Notes: generated by a model not told the origin, from the letters alone. Shown: positions 1 through 4,354, numbered from the stretch's first letter. The stretch is DNA of 5,373 nt from Candidatus Lloydbacteria bacterium RIFCSPLOWO2_02_FULL_54_12 (GCA_001819095.1 MHLS01000032.1:43378-48750); one strand, 5' to 3'. Program-made: numbers and translations.

Positions 1-201
1 GAGATTATTTCGCTTCGTCCGGGGAGTCAGTCGTCCGTATTTTTCAGCACTGCGGCGGAAAAGCTGGAAAAACATAAGACGCCGAACTGGCTTCTGCCTG
101 ACCCCGTGAATCTCTCCGCCGAAGTGAAAGGGGCGCCCAAATACGACAAGAATGAGATTGGCTTTAATTTTCAGTCCGTCATCGAGTTCTATAGCCGCTA
201 G
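1..201 (+). CDS. rpsD: 30S ribosomal protein S4, C-terminal part (cut by window edge)
   Basis: The open frame runs from base 1 to a TAG stop and gives 66 residues ending in IEFYSR. The segment aligns by eye with the C-terminal end of bacterial S4 (uS4): EIISLRPGSQ matches the 'DVVSIREKSK' strand, TPNWLLPD matches the 'KPTWLEVD' segment, and the final FNFQSVIEFYSR matches 'INEHLIVELYSK'. S4 is a primary 16S rRNA-binding protein that nucleates assembly of the 30S body. In several bacteria it also represses its own operon by binding mRNA, but nothing visible here shows that. The start and the S4 RNA-binding domain lie outside the window. Position just before rpoA is the usual alpha-operon arrangement (S13-S11-S4-alpha-L17), which supports the call. 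Confidence 0.93.
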   Translation, partial: EIISLRPGSQSSVFFSTAAEKLEKHKTPNWLLPDPVNLSAEVKGAPKYDKNEIGFNFQSVIEFYSR

Positions 202-272
202 AAAGTAGAGCCGCCGTAACGTATAATCGAGTCAGTGTTTTTAATTATAAAAAATAATCAATCCCAATAGGT
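202..272 (+). promoter_or_regulatory. rpsD-rpoA spacer with a perfect -10 box
   Basis: This 71-nt gap is AT-rich and has TATAAT at 222-227, 45 nt before the rpoA ATG. No good -35 sits 16-18 bp upstream (a 17-bp spacer gives TAGAAA at 199-204), and there is no TGn extension. It could be a weak internal promoter for rpoA or chance in AT-rich DNA. A small AT-only inverted repeat, TTTTTA/TAAAAA, lies near 238-253. No Shine-Dalgarno motif precedes the ATG. Confidence 0.28.
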
Positions 273-1256
273 ATGCCTGATTATAATGTCGCATTGCCCT
301 CGAAGCCCAAGCCCGTCCGCGAGGACGGAAATCTTGGCGTGTATGAGATCGAGGGCCTTTATCCGGGTTATGGCCACACCCTCGGCAACTCCCTGCGCCG
401 CATCATTCTTTCCTCGATCCCGGGCGCCGCGGTCACCCAGTTGAAGATCGACGGGGTGCTCCACGAATTCTCCACCATCGACGGCGTGAAGGAGGACGTC
501 ATCACCATCATTCTCAACCTGAAAAAGGTCCGTTTTCGCTCGTCGACCGATGAACCGCAAACGGTCACGCTTGCCGTCAAAGGCACGCGCAAGGTCACCG
601 CGGGCGATGTCGTCGTGGGAGGACAAGTGGAGGTGCTCAATCCCGACCAGTACATCTGCGAGTTGACGGGAAAGGGCGCCGCTCTTTCAATAGAAATGAA
701 GATCGAGACTGGCCTCGGCTATCTCCCGAAAGAGGCGATCCAAAAGGAAAAAGTGGGCATCGGAACGATTGCGCTTGACTCGGCCTTTACGCCGATCCGC
801 CGTGCGAATTACGAGGTGGAGAGCATGCGCGTCGGCGACCGCACGGATTACAACCGCCTCAAGATCACCATCGAGACCGACGGGACGCTCACTCCGCGCG
901 CCGCACTCGAGAGTGCCATCGAAGTGATGATCCATCAGTTGAAAGCGATCGTAGGATTCAAAGAAGAGGAGTTCGCGCCCGAGGAAGCATCGACAGACGC
1001 GGGAGTTGCCACGGAAAGCGCGCCGATCGCCTCCGTCGAGGGAGAGATTGATACCGAGTTTCTGAAAACGCGCATTGACTCGCTCGACCTTTCCGCGCGC
1101 ACGCAGAATGCCTTGGCGTCGGCGAACATCCGAACCGTCGGCGGCTTGGTGCGTAAGAGCGAGAATGACCTCCTTGAGGTCGACGGGCTCGGCGAGAAGG
1201 GCCTTCAGGAGATTCGCCGCGCGTTGTCCAACTTTGGAGTAACGCTCAAGCAGTAA
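273..1256 (+). CDS. rpoA: DNA-directed RNA polymerase subunit alpha
   Basis: The 327-residue product matches the full two-domain alpha subunit, close to the usual 310-335. Residues 20-230 are the N-terminal dimerisation and assembly domain, with the hallmark GHTLGNSLRRIILSSIPG at 34-51 and IDGVLHEFSTIDGVKEDV at 59-76. Residues 231-260 form an acidic, Ala/Ser-rich flexible linker. Residues 261-327 are the C-terminal domain with its helix-hairpin-helix (LLEVDGLGEKGLQEIRRAL). The DNA-contacting positions equivalent to E. coli R265, N268 and K298 appear to be kept as R276, N279 and K309, so contact with UP elements or activators is plausible. Alpha dimerises and scaffolds beta and beta' in the core enzyme. 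The ATG at 273 gives the family N-terminus but has no Shine-Dalgarno. The TAA stop shares its last base with the ATG of a small downstream ORF. Confidence 0.98.
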   Translation: MPDYNVALPSKPKPVREDGNLGVYEIEGLYPGYGHTLGNSLRRIILSSIPGAAVTQLKIDGVLHEFSTIDGVKEDVITIILNLKKVRFRSSTDEPQTVTLAVKGTRKVTAGDVVVGGQVEVLNPDQYICELTGKGAALSIEMKIETGLGYLPKEAIQKEKVGIGTIALDSAFTPIRRANYEVESMRVGDRTDYNRLKITIETDGTLTPRAALESAIEVMIHQLKAIVGFKEEEFAPEEASTDAGVATESAPIASVEGEIDTEFLKTRIDSLDLSARTQNALASANIRTVGGLVRKSENDLLEVDGLGEKGLQEIRRALSNFGVTLKQ

Positions 1257-1423
1257 TGAAAATTAAGGAGCAACGCGACTATAATTTTCTTACCCCAGCA
1301 CCTTCTTACGCAAATCATCCAAAGCTTAAAATGAACAAACCACAGACAACATACACCGGACGTACTATCGAACACATGAAGGGGCGGGGTGGTGATTTTC
1401 TAAAGCTCGCCAAGCCTCACTAA
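1256..1423 (+). CDS. small ORF between rpoA and rplQ, 55 codons, unknown
   Basis: The frame opens with an ATG that overlaps the rpoA stop (TAATG) and runs to TAA at 1421-1423, only 11 nt before rplQ. The predicted 55-residue peptide is basic and hydrophilic, starts MKIKEQRDYNFLTP and ends FLKLAKPH, with no membrane segment or Cys motif. An inner ATG at 1331 would give 30 residues starting MNKPQTTYTGRTIEH. By my count GC at third codon positions is about 29% before that ATG and about 52% after it, so the shorter form looks more gene-like. The stop-start overlap and exact fit between two operon genes argue for a real, translationally coupled gene. Against it are the short length, no recognisable family and no ribosome binding site. 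The alternative is an untranslated spacer; a TATAAT at 1280-1285 could belong to an internal promoter. Confidence 0.42.
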   Translation: MKIKEQRDYNFLTPAPSYANHPKLKMNKPQTTYTGRTIEHMKGRGGDFLKLAKPH

Positions 1424-1434
1424 GAAAATCTACC

Positions 1435-1794
1435 ATGAGACACCACAACGCAAACAAGAAATTCGGACTTCAGAAAGGCGCTCGCAAAGCGCTCGTACAC
1501 TCCCTGCTTGTGGCGCTTATTCAGCATGAAAAGATCACGACCACCGAAACGCGGGCGAAAACGCTCCGTTCTGCGGTCGAAAAACTCGTCACTCGTGCGC
1601 GAGGAGGTTCCCCGCATGACACCCGTTTGCTCTTGTCGCGCCTCAACAACAACGAGGACATTGTGAAAAAGCTCATGAAGGAGATAGCGCCCAAATATAA
1701 GTCTCGACAAGGCGGATACACGCGTATCACCAAACTCGGCAAGCGCTCGGGGAAAGGGGACGCAAGCGCGCTTGCGAGTATCGCATTCGTATAA
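1435..1794 (+). CDS. rplQ: 50S ribosomal protein L17
   Basis: The product has 119 residues, within the usual 115-130 for bL17. It opens with MRHHNANKKFGLQKGARKAL, the standard 'MRHR..GRKLGR...HR.A' start. It carries the family signature ITTTETRAKTLRSAVEKLVT at 34-53, followed by the NNNEDIVKKLMKEIAPKY and SRQGGYTRITKLGKR segments (90-104). L17 binds 23S rRNA near the peptide exit tunnel and is normally the last gene of the alpha operon. The C-terminus stops at IAFV and is slightly shorter than in E. coli. The ATG is preceded by AAAATCTACC with no Shine-Dalgarno. The stop is 15 nt from rplM, so co-transcription is likely. Confidence 0.98.
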   Translation: MRHHNANKKFGLQKGARKALVHSLLVALIQHEKITTTETRAKTLRSAVEKLVTRARGGSPHDTRLLLSRLNNNEDIVKKLMKEIAPKYKSRQGGYTRITKLGKRSGKGDASALASIAFV

Positions 1795-1809
1795 TTCGCT
1801 ACTACTACC

Positions 1810-2160
1810 ATGGCAACAGAACACATCATTGATGCAACAGGAAAGTCACTCGGACGCGTCGCGAGCGAGGCGGCGAAGATCCTTTTGGCCAAGAACACGA
1901 CGAGTGTGAAGAAGAATGTCGTCGCGAATGTGACGGTACGTGTGAAGCATGCAAGCGGCCTTGCCCTAAGTGACAAGAAGCGGGTCCAGACGAAATTCCA
2001 CAGCCACAGCGGGTATCCGGGCTCCGACCGTTCCCTTTCGCTCGCCCACATCATTGCTACGAAAGGATACGGAGGGGCGCTCAAGCGCGCCGTGAAAGGA
2101 ATGCTCCCACCGAACACCCTTCGCGAGAAACGCATGAAACATTTAATCATTGAAGAATAG
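1810..2160 (+). CDS. rplM: 50S ribosomal protein L13, short form
   Basis: At 116 residues this uL13 is clearly shorter than the common 140-150. The core is intact: HIIDATGKSLGRVASEAAKILLAK (5-28) matches 'WYVVDATGKTLGRLATEIA..L.GK', HSHSGYPG (64-71) matches the 'YYHHTGHIGG' turn, and AVKGMLPPNTLREKRMKHLIIEE (94-116) matches 'AVKGMLPKGPLGR.MFRKLKVY'. About 14 N-terminal residues and the C-terminal tail after the final strand are missing. The usual DTGD element after the first helix reads VANV, so its acidic residues are lost. L13 binds 23S rRNA early in 50S assembly. The ATG at 1810 lies 15 nt after rplQ, has no Shine-Dalgarno, and no upstream in-frame start fits. The stop is 5 nt before rpsI, the usual L13-S9 pairing. 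Confidence 0.96.
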   Translation: MATEHIIDATGKSLGRVASEAAKILLAKNTTSVKKNVVANVTVRVKHASGLALSDKKRVQTKFHSHSGYPGSDRSLSLAHIIATKGYGGALKRAVKGMLPPNTLREKRMKHLIIEE

Positions 2161-2165
2161 ACCCT

Positions 2166-2723
2166 ATGGCAACTACCGCAAAACCAAAAACATCAAAGCC
2201 GACAAGGTCTACCCGAACGCCTGTAGCGGGCGGGCCTGCCCGCTCGAAACCGGATACGGGTGAGGCGGGGGAGACGTCGGTCGCCGTAGTCGCTCCTCGC
2301 ATCGGAGAAACCGTTCGTGCCGCCAAGGTGTCGCTCCCGTACATCGAGGCCGTCGGCCGCAGAAAAACGGCCATCGCACGTGTCCGCGCCACGAGTGCGT
2401 CGAAGACCGTCGTCACAGTGAACGGAAGGACTGTAGAGAAGTACTTCGGCCTGCCCTCGCTCGTCGCCATCGTCCATGCCCCGCTTTCACGGGAAGGGTT
2501 TTCCGGCAAATACACGATCTCGATCAAGGTTGGAGGGGGTGGTATCCATGCACAGGCGGAGGCGATACGGCTCGGGCTTTCCCGCATTCTCGTCAAGGAA
2601 GATGTGAACCAAAAAGGCGCACTGAAAAAACTCGGCTTTTTGAAACGTGATTCGCGCAAGGTGGAGCGCAAACTCTTCGGGTTCCGCAAATCGCGCAAGC
2701 GAAAACAGTGGAAGAAGCGGTAA
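2166..2723 (+). CDS. rpsI: 30S ribosomal protein S9 with N-terminal extension
   Basis: The product has 185 residues, about 55 more than typical uS9. The extra length is a low-complexity N-terminal region (1-58) rich in Thr, Pro, Lys, Arg and Ala. The core begins at YIEAVGRRKTAIARVR (59-74) and carries the S9 signature GGGIHAQAEAIRLGLSRIL at 124-142, then RDSRKVERK at 161-169 and a basic tail ending in KKR. In the family this tail reaches the P-site tRNA anticodon stem. The ATG at 2166, 5 nt after rplM, is the only Met in the protein. A GTG at 2328 (residue 55) would give a normal-length S9 and is the alternative start, though the 162-nt gap it leaves would be out of keeping with this operon. 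A near-perfect 20-bp palindrome lies inside the extension at 2225-2244. No Shine-Dalgarno precedes either start. Confidence 0.96.
   Translation: MATTAKPKTSKPTRSTRTPVAGGPARSKPDTGEAGETSVAVVAPRIGETVRAAKVSLPYIEAVGRRKTAIARVRATSASKTVVTVNGRTVEKYFGLPSLVAIVHAPLSREGFSGKYTISIKVGGGGIHAQAEAIRLGLSRILVKEDVNQKGALKKLGFLKRDSRKVERKLFGFRKSRKRKQWKKR
2225..2244. repeat. 20-bp GC-rich palindrome inside the rpsI extension
   Basis: AGCGGGC (2225-2231) and GCCCGCT (2238-2244) are exact inverted copies. The middle GGGCCT continues the symmetry with one G-T mismatch, so the unit is a near-perfect 10+10 palindrome. It encodes part of VAGGPARS (residues 20-27 of S9). It resembles small palindromic elements found inside coding regions of other bacteria, but one copy in this window cannot show that it is mobile or repeated. 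Confidence 0.5.
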
Positions 2724-2755
2724 GGGCCGCTCGGACAACTCTTTTTCAGAACACA

Positions 2756-2780
2756 CGAGGCCTCTCCTCTAGAGGCCTCG
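2756..2780 (+). terminator. 10-bp hairpin after rpsI, terminator-like without U-tract
   Basis: CGAGGCCTCT (2756-2765) and AGAGGCCTCG (2771-2780) form a perfect 10-bp stem with a 5-nt CCTCT loop, 32 nt after the rpsI stop. ACCATCCTCG follows instead of a T-run, so intrinsic termination would be weak. It may protect the 3' end or pause polymerase. Confidence 0.4.
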
Positions 2781-2786
2781 ACCATC

Positions 2787-2847
2787 CTCGGCGCGAATCC
2801 GTCAAGTGAATAACTTGACGGAGCCGAGCTTCGCGCCTTACAGGCGC
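2787..2847. repeat. compound stem with competing pairings
   Basis: The core is a perfect 10-bp stem: TCCGTCAAGT (2798-2807) with ACTTGACGGA (2813-2822), loop GAATA. It can be extended in two mutually exclusive ways. GGCGCGAA (2790-2797) pairs with TTCGCGCC (2830-2837) around a 7-nt bulge, or CTCGGC (2787-2792) pairs with GCCGAG (2823-2828) around a 5-nt bulge. GCGCC (2833-2837) can also pair with GGCGC (2843-2847) in a third local hairpin. The pairings are read directly; any function is unknown. Confidence 0.55.
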
Positions 2848-2852
2848 TGTAC

Positions 2853-2887
2853 ACCTTTTCGATTTTTCAGAAAAAATCTGAAAAGGT
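2853..2887. repeat. AT-rich hairpin with two registers
   Basis: ACCTTTTC (2853-2860) pairs with GAAAAGGT (2880-2887), with an inner GATTTTT/AAAAATC continuing the stem. Alternatively TTTTCAGA (2864-2871) pairs perfectly with TCTGAAAA (2877-2884) around an A5 loop. The downstream arm therefore has two partners. Confidence 0.5.
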
Positions 2888-2892
2888 CTTGC

Positions 2893-2931
2893 GATGCGGC
2901 TCCCCGCAACGGGGCCCCAACAAGCCGCATC
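2893..2931. repeat. two-level GC-rich hairpin
   Basis: GATGCGGCT (2893-2901) and AGCCGCATC (2923-2931) form a perfect 9-bp outer stem. CCCCG (2902-2906) and CGGGG (2910-2914) stack directly on it with a CAA loop, leaving an 8-nt 3' bulge. No T-run follows on either strand, so it does not look like an intrinsic terminator. Confidence 0.55.
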
Positions 2932-2980
2932 TCACCTGCAAACGGCTTCACAAGAAAATACCTTGCTGAGAGGAGCGAGG

Positions 2981-3038
2981 AAAAATACAAGGTCGAACCT
3001 TGAAGAATCATTTCCTAAGGTTCGACCTTGTATTTTTT
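2981..3038 (+). terminator. strong bidirectional intrinsic terminator
   Basis: The arms 2981-3001 and 3017-3037 are perfect 21-bp inverted copies around a 15-nt loop. The plus-strand side ends in T6 (3033-3038). On the minus strand the hairpin ends in T5 followed by CCTCG, so it can act in both directions. It sits between the convergent rpsI operon and the minus-strand gene ending at 3097, where a two-way terminator is expected. Confidence 0.85.
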
Positions 3039-3054
3039 ATTAAACATAGAAACA

Positions 3055-3075
3055 CCCGCCACAGAACATGGCGGG
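3055..3075 (-). terminator. minus-strand terminator hairpin of the cysteine-rich gene
   Basis: CCCGCCA (3055-3061) and TGGCGGG (3069-3075) form a 7-bp GC-rich stem with a 7-nt loop. It starts 21 nt beyond the minus-strand stop at 3097. Read on the minus strand it is followed by TGTTTCTATG, a moderately T-rich tail. It probably ends the small gene's transcript, backed up by the larger hairpin further on. Confidence 0.6.
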
Positions 3076-3096
3076 CTTGATTGCGCACCGAAGCGG

Positions 3097-3354
3097 CTAC
3101 GCCTTCTTCGGGATTTCATATTTCGCCGGCACTATTTCGTGGCGGTGTCCGCACGAAAAACATTCGCAGTACACCGCGGGAACGGTCTCGACCGGCTCGA
3201 TGTACCCCTCCGCACTCCCGTTCGTGTCGTCGACTTGATTGACCAAAGCGGGAAGTGCATTGCAGACCATGCAGTCGCGCACATGGTCGACGGCGTCGAA
3301 CACATCGTAGTGGCCGTTCTCACACCACACTTGCTGTCGTCCTTCGTAGGACAT
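3097..3354 (-). CDS. small cysteine-rich, probable zinc-binding protein, unknown family
   Basis: The 85-residue product has metal-ligand spacing: C11-x3-H15, C28-x2-C31, then C63-x-C65-x2-C68-x-H70-x-H72. Eight to nine Cys/His could form one or two zinc-ribbon or treble-clef-like sites. The linker between the clusters (38-60) is acidic (VDDTNGSAEGYIEPVE). There is no signal peptide or membrane segment, so it is probably cytosolic. I do not recognise a named family; binding to nucleic acid or protein, or a redox role, would all fit. The start is well supported: GAGGAG (3361-3366) lies 6 nt before the ATG, the only canonical Shine-Dalgarno in this window, and a promoter precedes it. The gene is divergent from grpE-dnaK through a shared promoter region and is followed by its own terminator. 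An overlapping plus-strand frame has none of these signals. Confidence 0.8.
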   Translation of the reverse strand: MSYEGRQQVWCENGHYDVFDAVDHVRDCMVCNALPALVNQVDDTNGSAEGYIEPVETVPAVYCECFSCGHRHEIVPAKYEIPKKA

Positions 3355-3360
3355 GGCGCA

Positions 3361-3366
3361 CTCCTC
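3361..3366 (-). promoter_or_regulatory. Shine-Dalgarno of the cysteine-rich gene
   Basis: Read on the minus strand this is GAGGAG followed by TGCGCC and the ATG at 3354. The spacing of 6 nt is near optimal. It fixes the start codon and contrasts with all other genes here, which lack such a motif. Confidence 0.85.
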
Positions 3367-3388
3367 ATTGGGTTACAGAACTTTTCCC

Positions 3389-3417
3389 AAAATACCACAA
3401 TGAAACCGGTTAGTCAA
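3389..3417 (-). promoter_or_regulatory. sigma70-type promoter for the cysteine-rich gene
   Basis: On the minus strand, TTGACT (3417-3412) is followed by a 17-bp spacer and TATTTT (3394-3389). This gives 5/6 and 4/6 matches to the -35 and -10 consensus. The start would fall near 3382, giving a leader of about 28 nt. The spacer holds the palindrome AACCGGTT (3404-3411), a possible but very short operator. Confidence 0.65.
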
Positions 3418-3420
3418 TTT

Positions 3421-3449
3421 TTGACAAAAAGTGAATTTCCTGCTAGATT
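3421..3449 (+). promoter_or_regulatory. sigma70-type promoter for grpE-dnaK
   Basis: A perfect -35 TTGACA (3421-3426) is followed by a 17-bp spacer and TAGATT (3444-3449), a 4/6 match to the -10. Transcription would start near 3456. No CIRCE operator (TTAGCACTC-N9-GAGTGCTAA) and no obvious heat-shock sigma consensus is visible, so control may lie in the leader or in an unrecognised operator between the two divergent promoters. Confidence 0.75.
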
Positions 3450-3455
3450 GCCTCC

Positions 3456-3581
3456 GTACGCGTCCCGTGAGAGGTCGCGGACCCGAAGCAAGCCGAACGA
3501 GGGTGACGAACGGGGCAATAATTACCACTGATAATTGGGTAGGAGCGTGGACAACAGAGTCCGCACCAAACCTCTAATGGG
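3456..3581 (+). promoter_or_regulatory. structured 5' leader of grpE, candidate RNA switch
   Basis: About 126 nt separate the predicted transcription start from the grpE ATG. Local hairpins are possible at 3462-3482 (GTCCCG with CG-C-GGAC, loop TGAGAGGT), 3520-3536 (AATTA/TAATT) and 3547-3564 (GTGGAC/GTCCGC, loop AACAGA). A competing long-range helix pairs AGAGGT (3470-3475) with ACCTCT (3570-3575), ending 6 nt before the ATG, and GCGGAC (3477-3482) with GTCCGC (3559-3564). The two folds share arms and exclude each other. A direct repeat CGAACG occurs at 3494 and 3507. I do not recognise a known riboswitch class. The pairings are visible; regulation is inference. Confidence 0.5.
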
Positions 3582-4241
3582 ATGGACAAAACGGACGAAC
3601 AAAAAAAGCCTAAAGACCGAGATATTCCGGAGGCTGGCGCGGCACACAAAAAAGCCGATGAGTCAGTTGACGATGTCGTTATAGAGTCGTATAATGACGA
3701 CTCGGGTCTTGGGAGCGGTACTACACCCGAAGAACGCATCAAGCGCTTACGAGAAAAATTACGCACCGCTGAAAAGGAGAAAGCGGCCAATCTGGACGGC
3801 TGGCAGAGGGCGAAAGCAGATTTCATCAACTACAAGAAGCGCGAAGAGGAAAACAAGGGCGAATTTCTGAAATTTGCCCGCGAAGAACTCGTGAACGACC
3901 TCATTCCCGTCCTTGAAAGCTTCCATATGGCGTTCGCCAACAAGACGGCGTGGGCGAAAGTGGACGAGTCATGGCGGAGGGGCGTCGAGCATATCCACGC
4001 GCAACTCGTGCAGATCCTCGGAAACCACGGCGTCACCCCGATCGATCCCGCGGGCGCCGTATTCGACCCCAAAGAGCACACCGCGATAGGCACAGTTGAA
4101 ACGACGGACTCCGGAAAGTATCATAAGGTAGCCGAAGTGCTTCAGCTGGGTTACCGCCTGAACGGAAAGCTCATCCGTTCGCCACGGGTCAAGGTCTACG
4201 GCGCGAAGAGTGATGCTACCGCGGAAACGGAAAAACAGTAA
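3582..4241 (+). CDS. grpE: nucleotide exchange factor GrpE
   Basis: The 219-residue product is GrpE, the cytosolic co-chaperone that releases ADP from DnaK. Residues 1-48 are a disordered, charged N-terminus. Residues 50-118 form the long coiled-coil stalk, including NLDGWQRAKADFINYKKREEE (70-90) and the helix around LVNDLIPVLESFHMAF. The C-terminal beta domain carries FDPKEHTAI (161-169), matching 'FDP..HEA', and the family signature VLQLGYRLNGKLIRSPRVKV (186-205). Length is normal (180-220). The ATG at 3582 has no Shine-Dalgarno. Another ATG at 3577 opens a different frame of 35 codons, ending at 3684, and could compete for ribosomes. An A7 run follows at 3601-3607, early in the gene. The upstream promoter and leader and the dnaK gene 113 nt downstream indicate a grpE-dnaK operon. 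Confidence 0.97.
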   Translation: MDKTDEQKKPKDRDIPEAGAAHKKADESVDDVVIESYNDDSGLGSGTTPEERIKRLREKLRTAEKEKAANLDGWQRAKADFINYKKREEENKGEFLKFAREELVNDLIPVLESFHMAFANKTAWAKVDESWRRGVEHIHAQLVQILGNHGVTPIDPAGAVFDPKEHTAIGTVETTDSGKYHKVAEVLQLGYRLNGKLIRSPRVKVYGAKSDATAETEKQ

Positions 4242-4354
4242 TAATGGATTATCAAAAAGCCACCGATTTTCGGTCATTAGTAAAACGGAGAAATGCACAT
4301 GCATGTTCCTCACAACTAGTGACTGACGAGCAGTGACTTGTAACTAAAAACCAT
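4242..4354 (+). other. grpE-dnaK spacer with a 30-codon frame and a short direct repeat
   Basis: The 113-nt gap has no clear promoter. An ATG at 4244, two bases after the grpE stop, opens a 30-codon frame (MDYQKATDFRSLVKRR...) ending at 4336, 18 nt before dnaK. It could be a small coupled peptide or chance. AGTGACT occurs at 4318-4324 and again at 4332-4338, and ACCGA/TCGGT forms a tiny hairpin around 4262-4274. No Shine-Dalgarno precedes the dnaK ATG. Confidence 0.35.

Larger units (their letters stand above)
2724..2980. other. gene-free region rich in inverted repeats after rpsI
   Basis: I see no convincing gene here. The plus-strand frame at 2806-3003 runs straight through the hairpins and resembles nothing I know. 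The stretch holds four inverted-repeat structures in a row: 2756-2780, a compound stem at 2787-2847, an AT-rich hairpin at 2853-2887 and a two-level hairpin at 2893-2931. About 50 nt with no clear signal follow before the terminator at 2981. The region may be a structured 3' UTR of the rpsI transcript, a non-coding RNA, or a graveyard of palindromic elements. None of the usual RNA landmarks (SRP, tmRNA, RNase P or tRNA motifs) is visible. Confidence 0.6.

Noticed and set aside
1264..1270. TAAGGAG, a Shine-Dalgarno-like motif after rpoA
   Set aside because: No ATG, GTG or TTG lies at a usable distance downstream.
1790..1795. TATAAT over the rplQ stop codon
   Set aside because: It arises from the last codon and stop (GTA TAA TTC), has no -35 and would leave almost no leader for rplM.
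1521..2150. 209-codon minus-strand frame opposite rplQ and rplM
   Set aside because: It is antisense to two certain ribosomal protein genes and is explained by their codon pattern.
2147..2854. 235-codon minus-strand frame opposite rpsI
   Set aside because: It is a shadow of rpsI; composition mirrors the sense gene and no start signals are visible.
2806..3003. 65-codon plus-strand frame after rpsI
   Set aside because: It runs through several hairpins and into the terminator arm, shows no family resemblance and has no start signal.
3017..3030. GGTTCGACC, resembling a tRNA T-loop
   Set aside because: It is part of the 21-bp terminator stem; no anticodon arm, D-arm or acceptor stem fits around it.
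3355..3366. GCACTC near the cysteine-rich gene as half of a CIRCE heat-shock operator
   Set aside because: No GAGTGC partner at 9-bp spacing exists; only a chance half-site.
3028..3531. 167-codon plus-strand frame opposite the cysteine-rich gene
   Set aside because: It overlaps the terminator, the minus-strand gene and both divergent promoters. The minus-strand frame has the Shine-Dalgarno, promoter and metal-ligand pattern.
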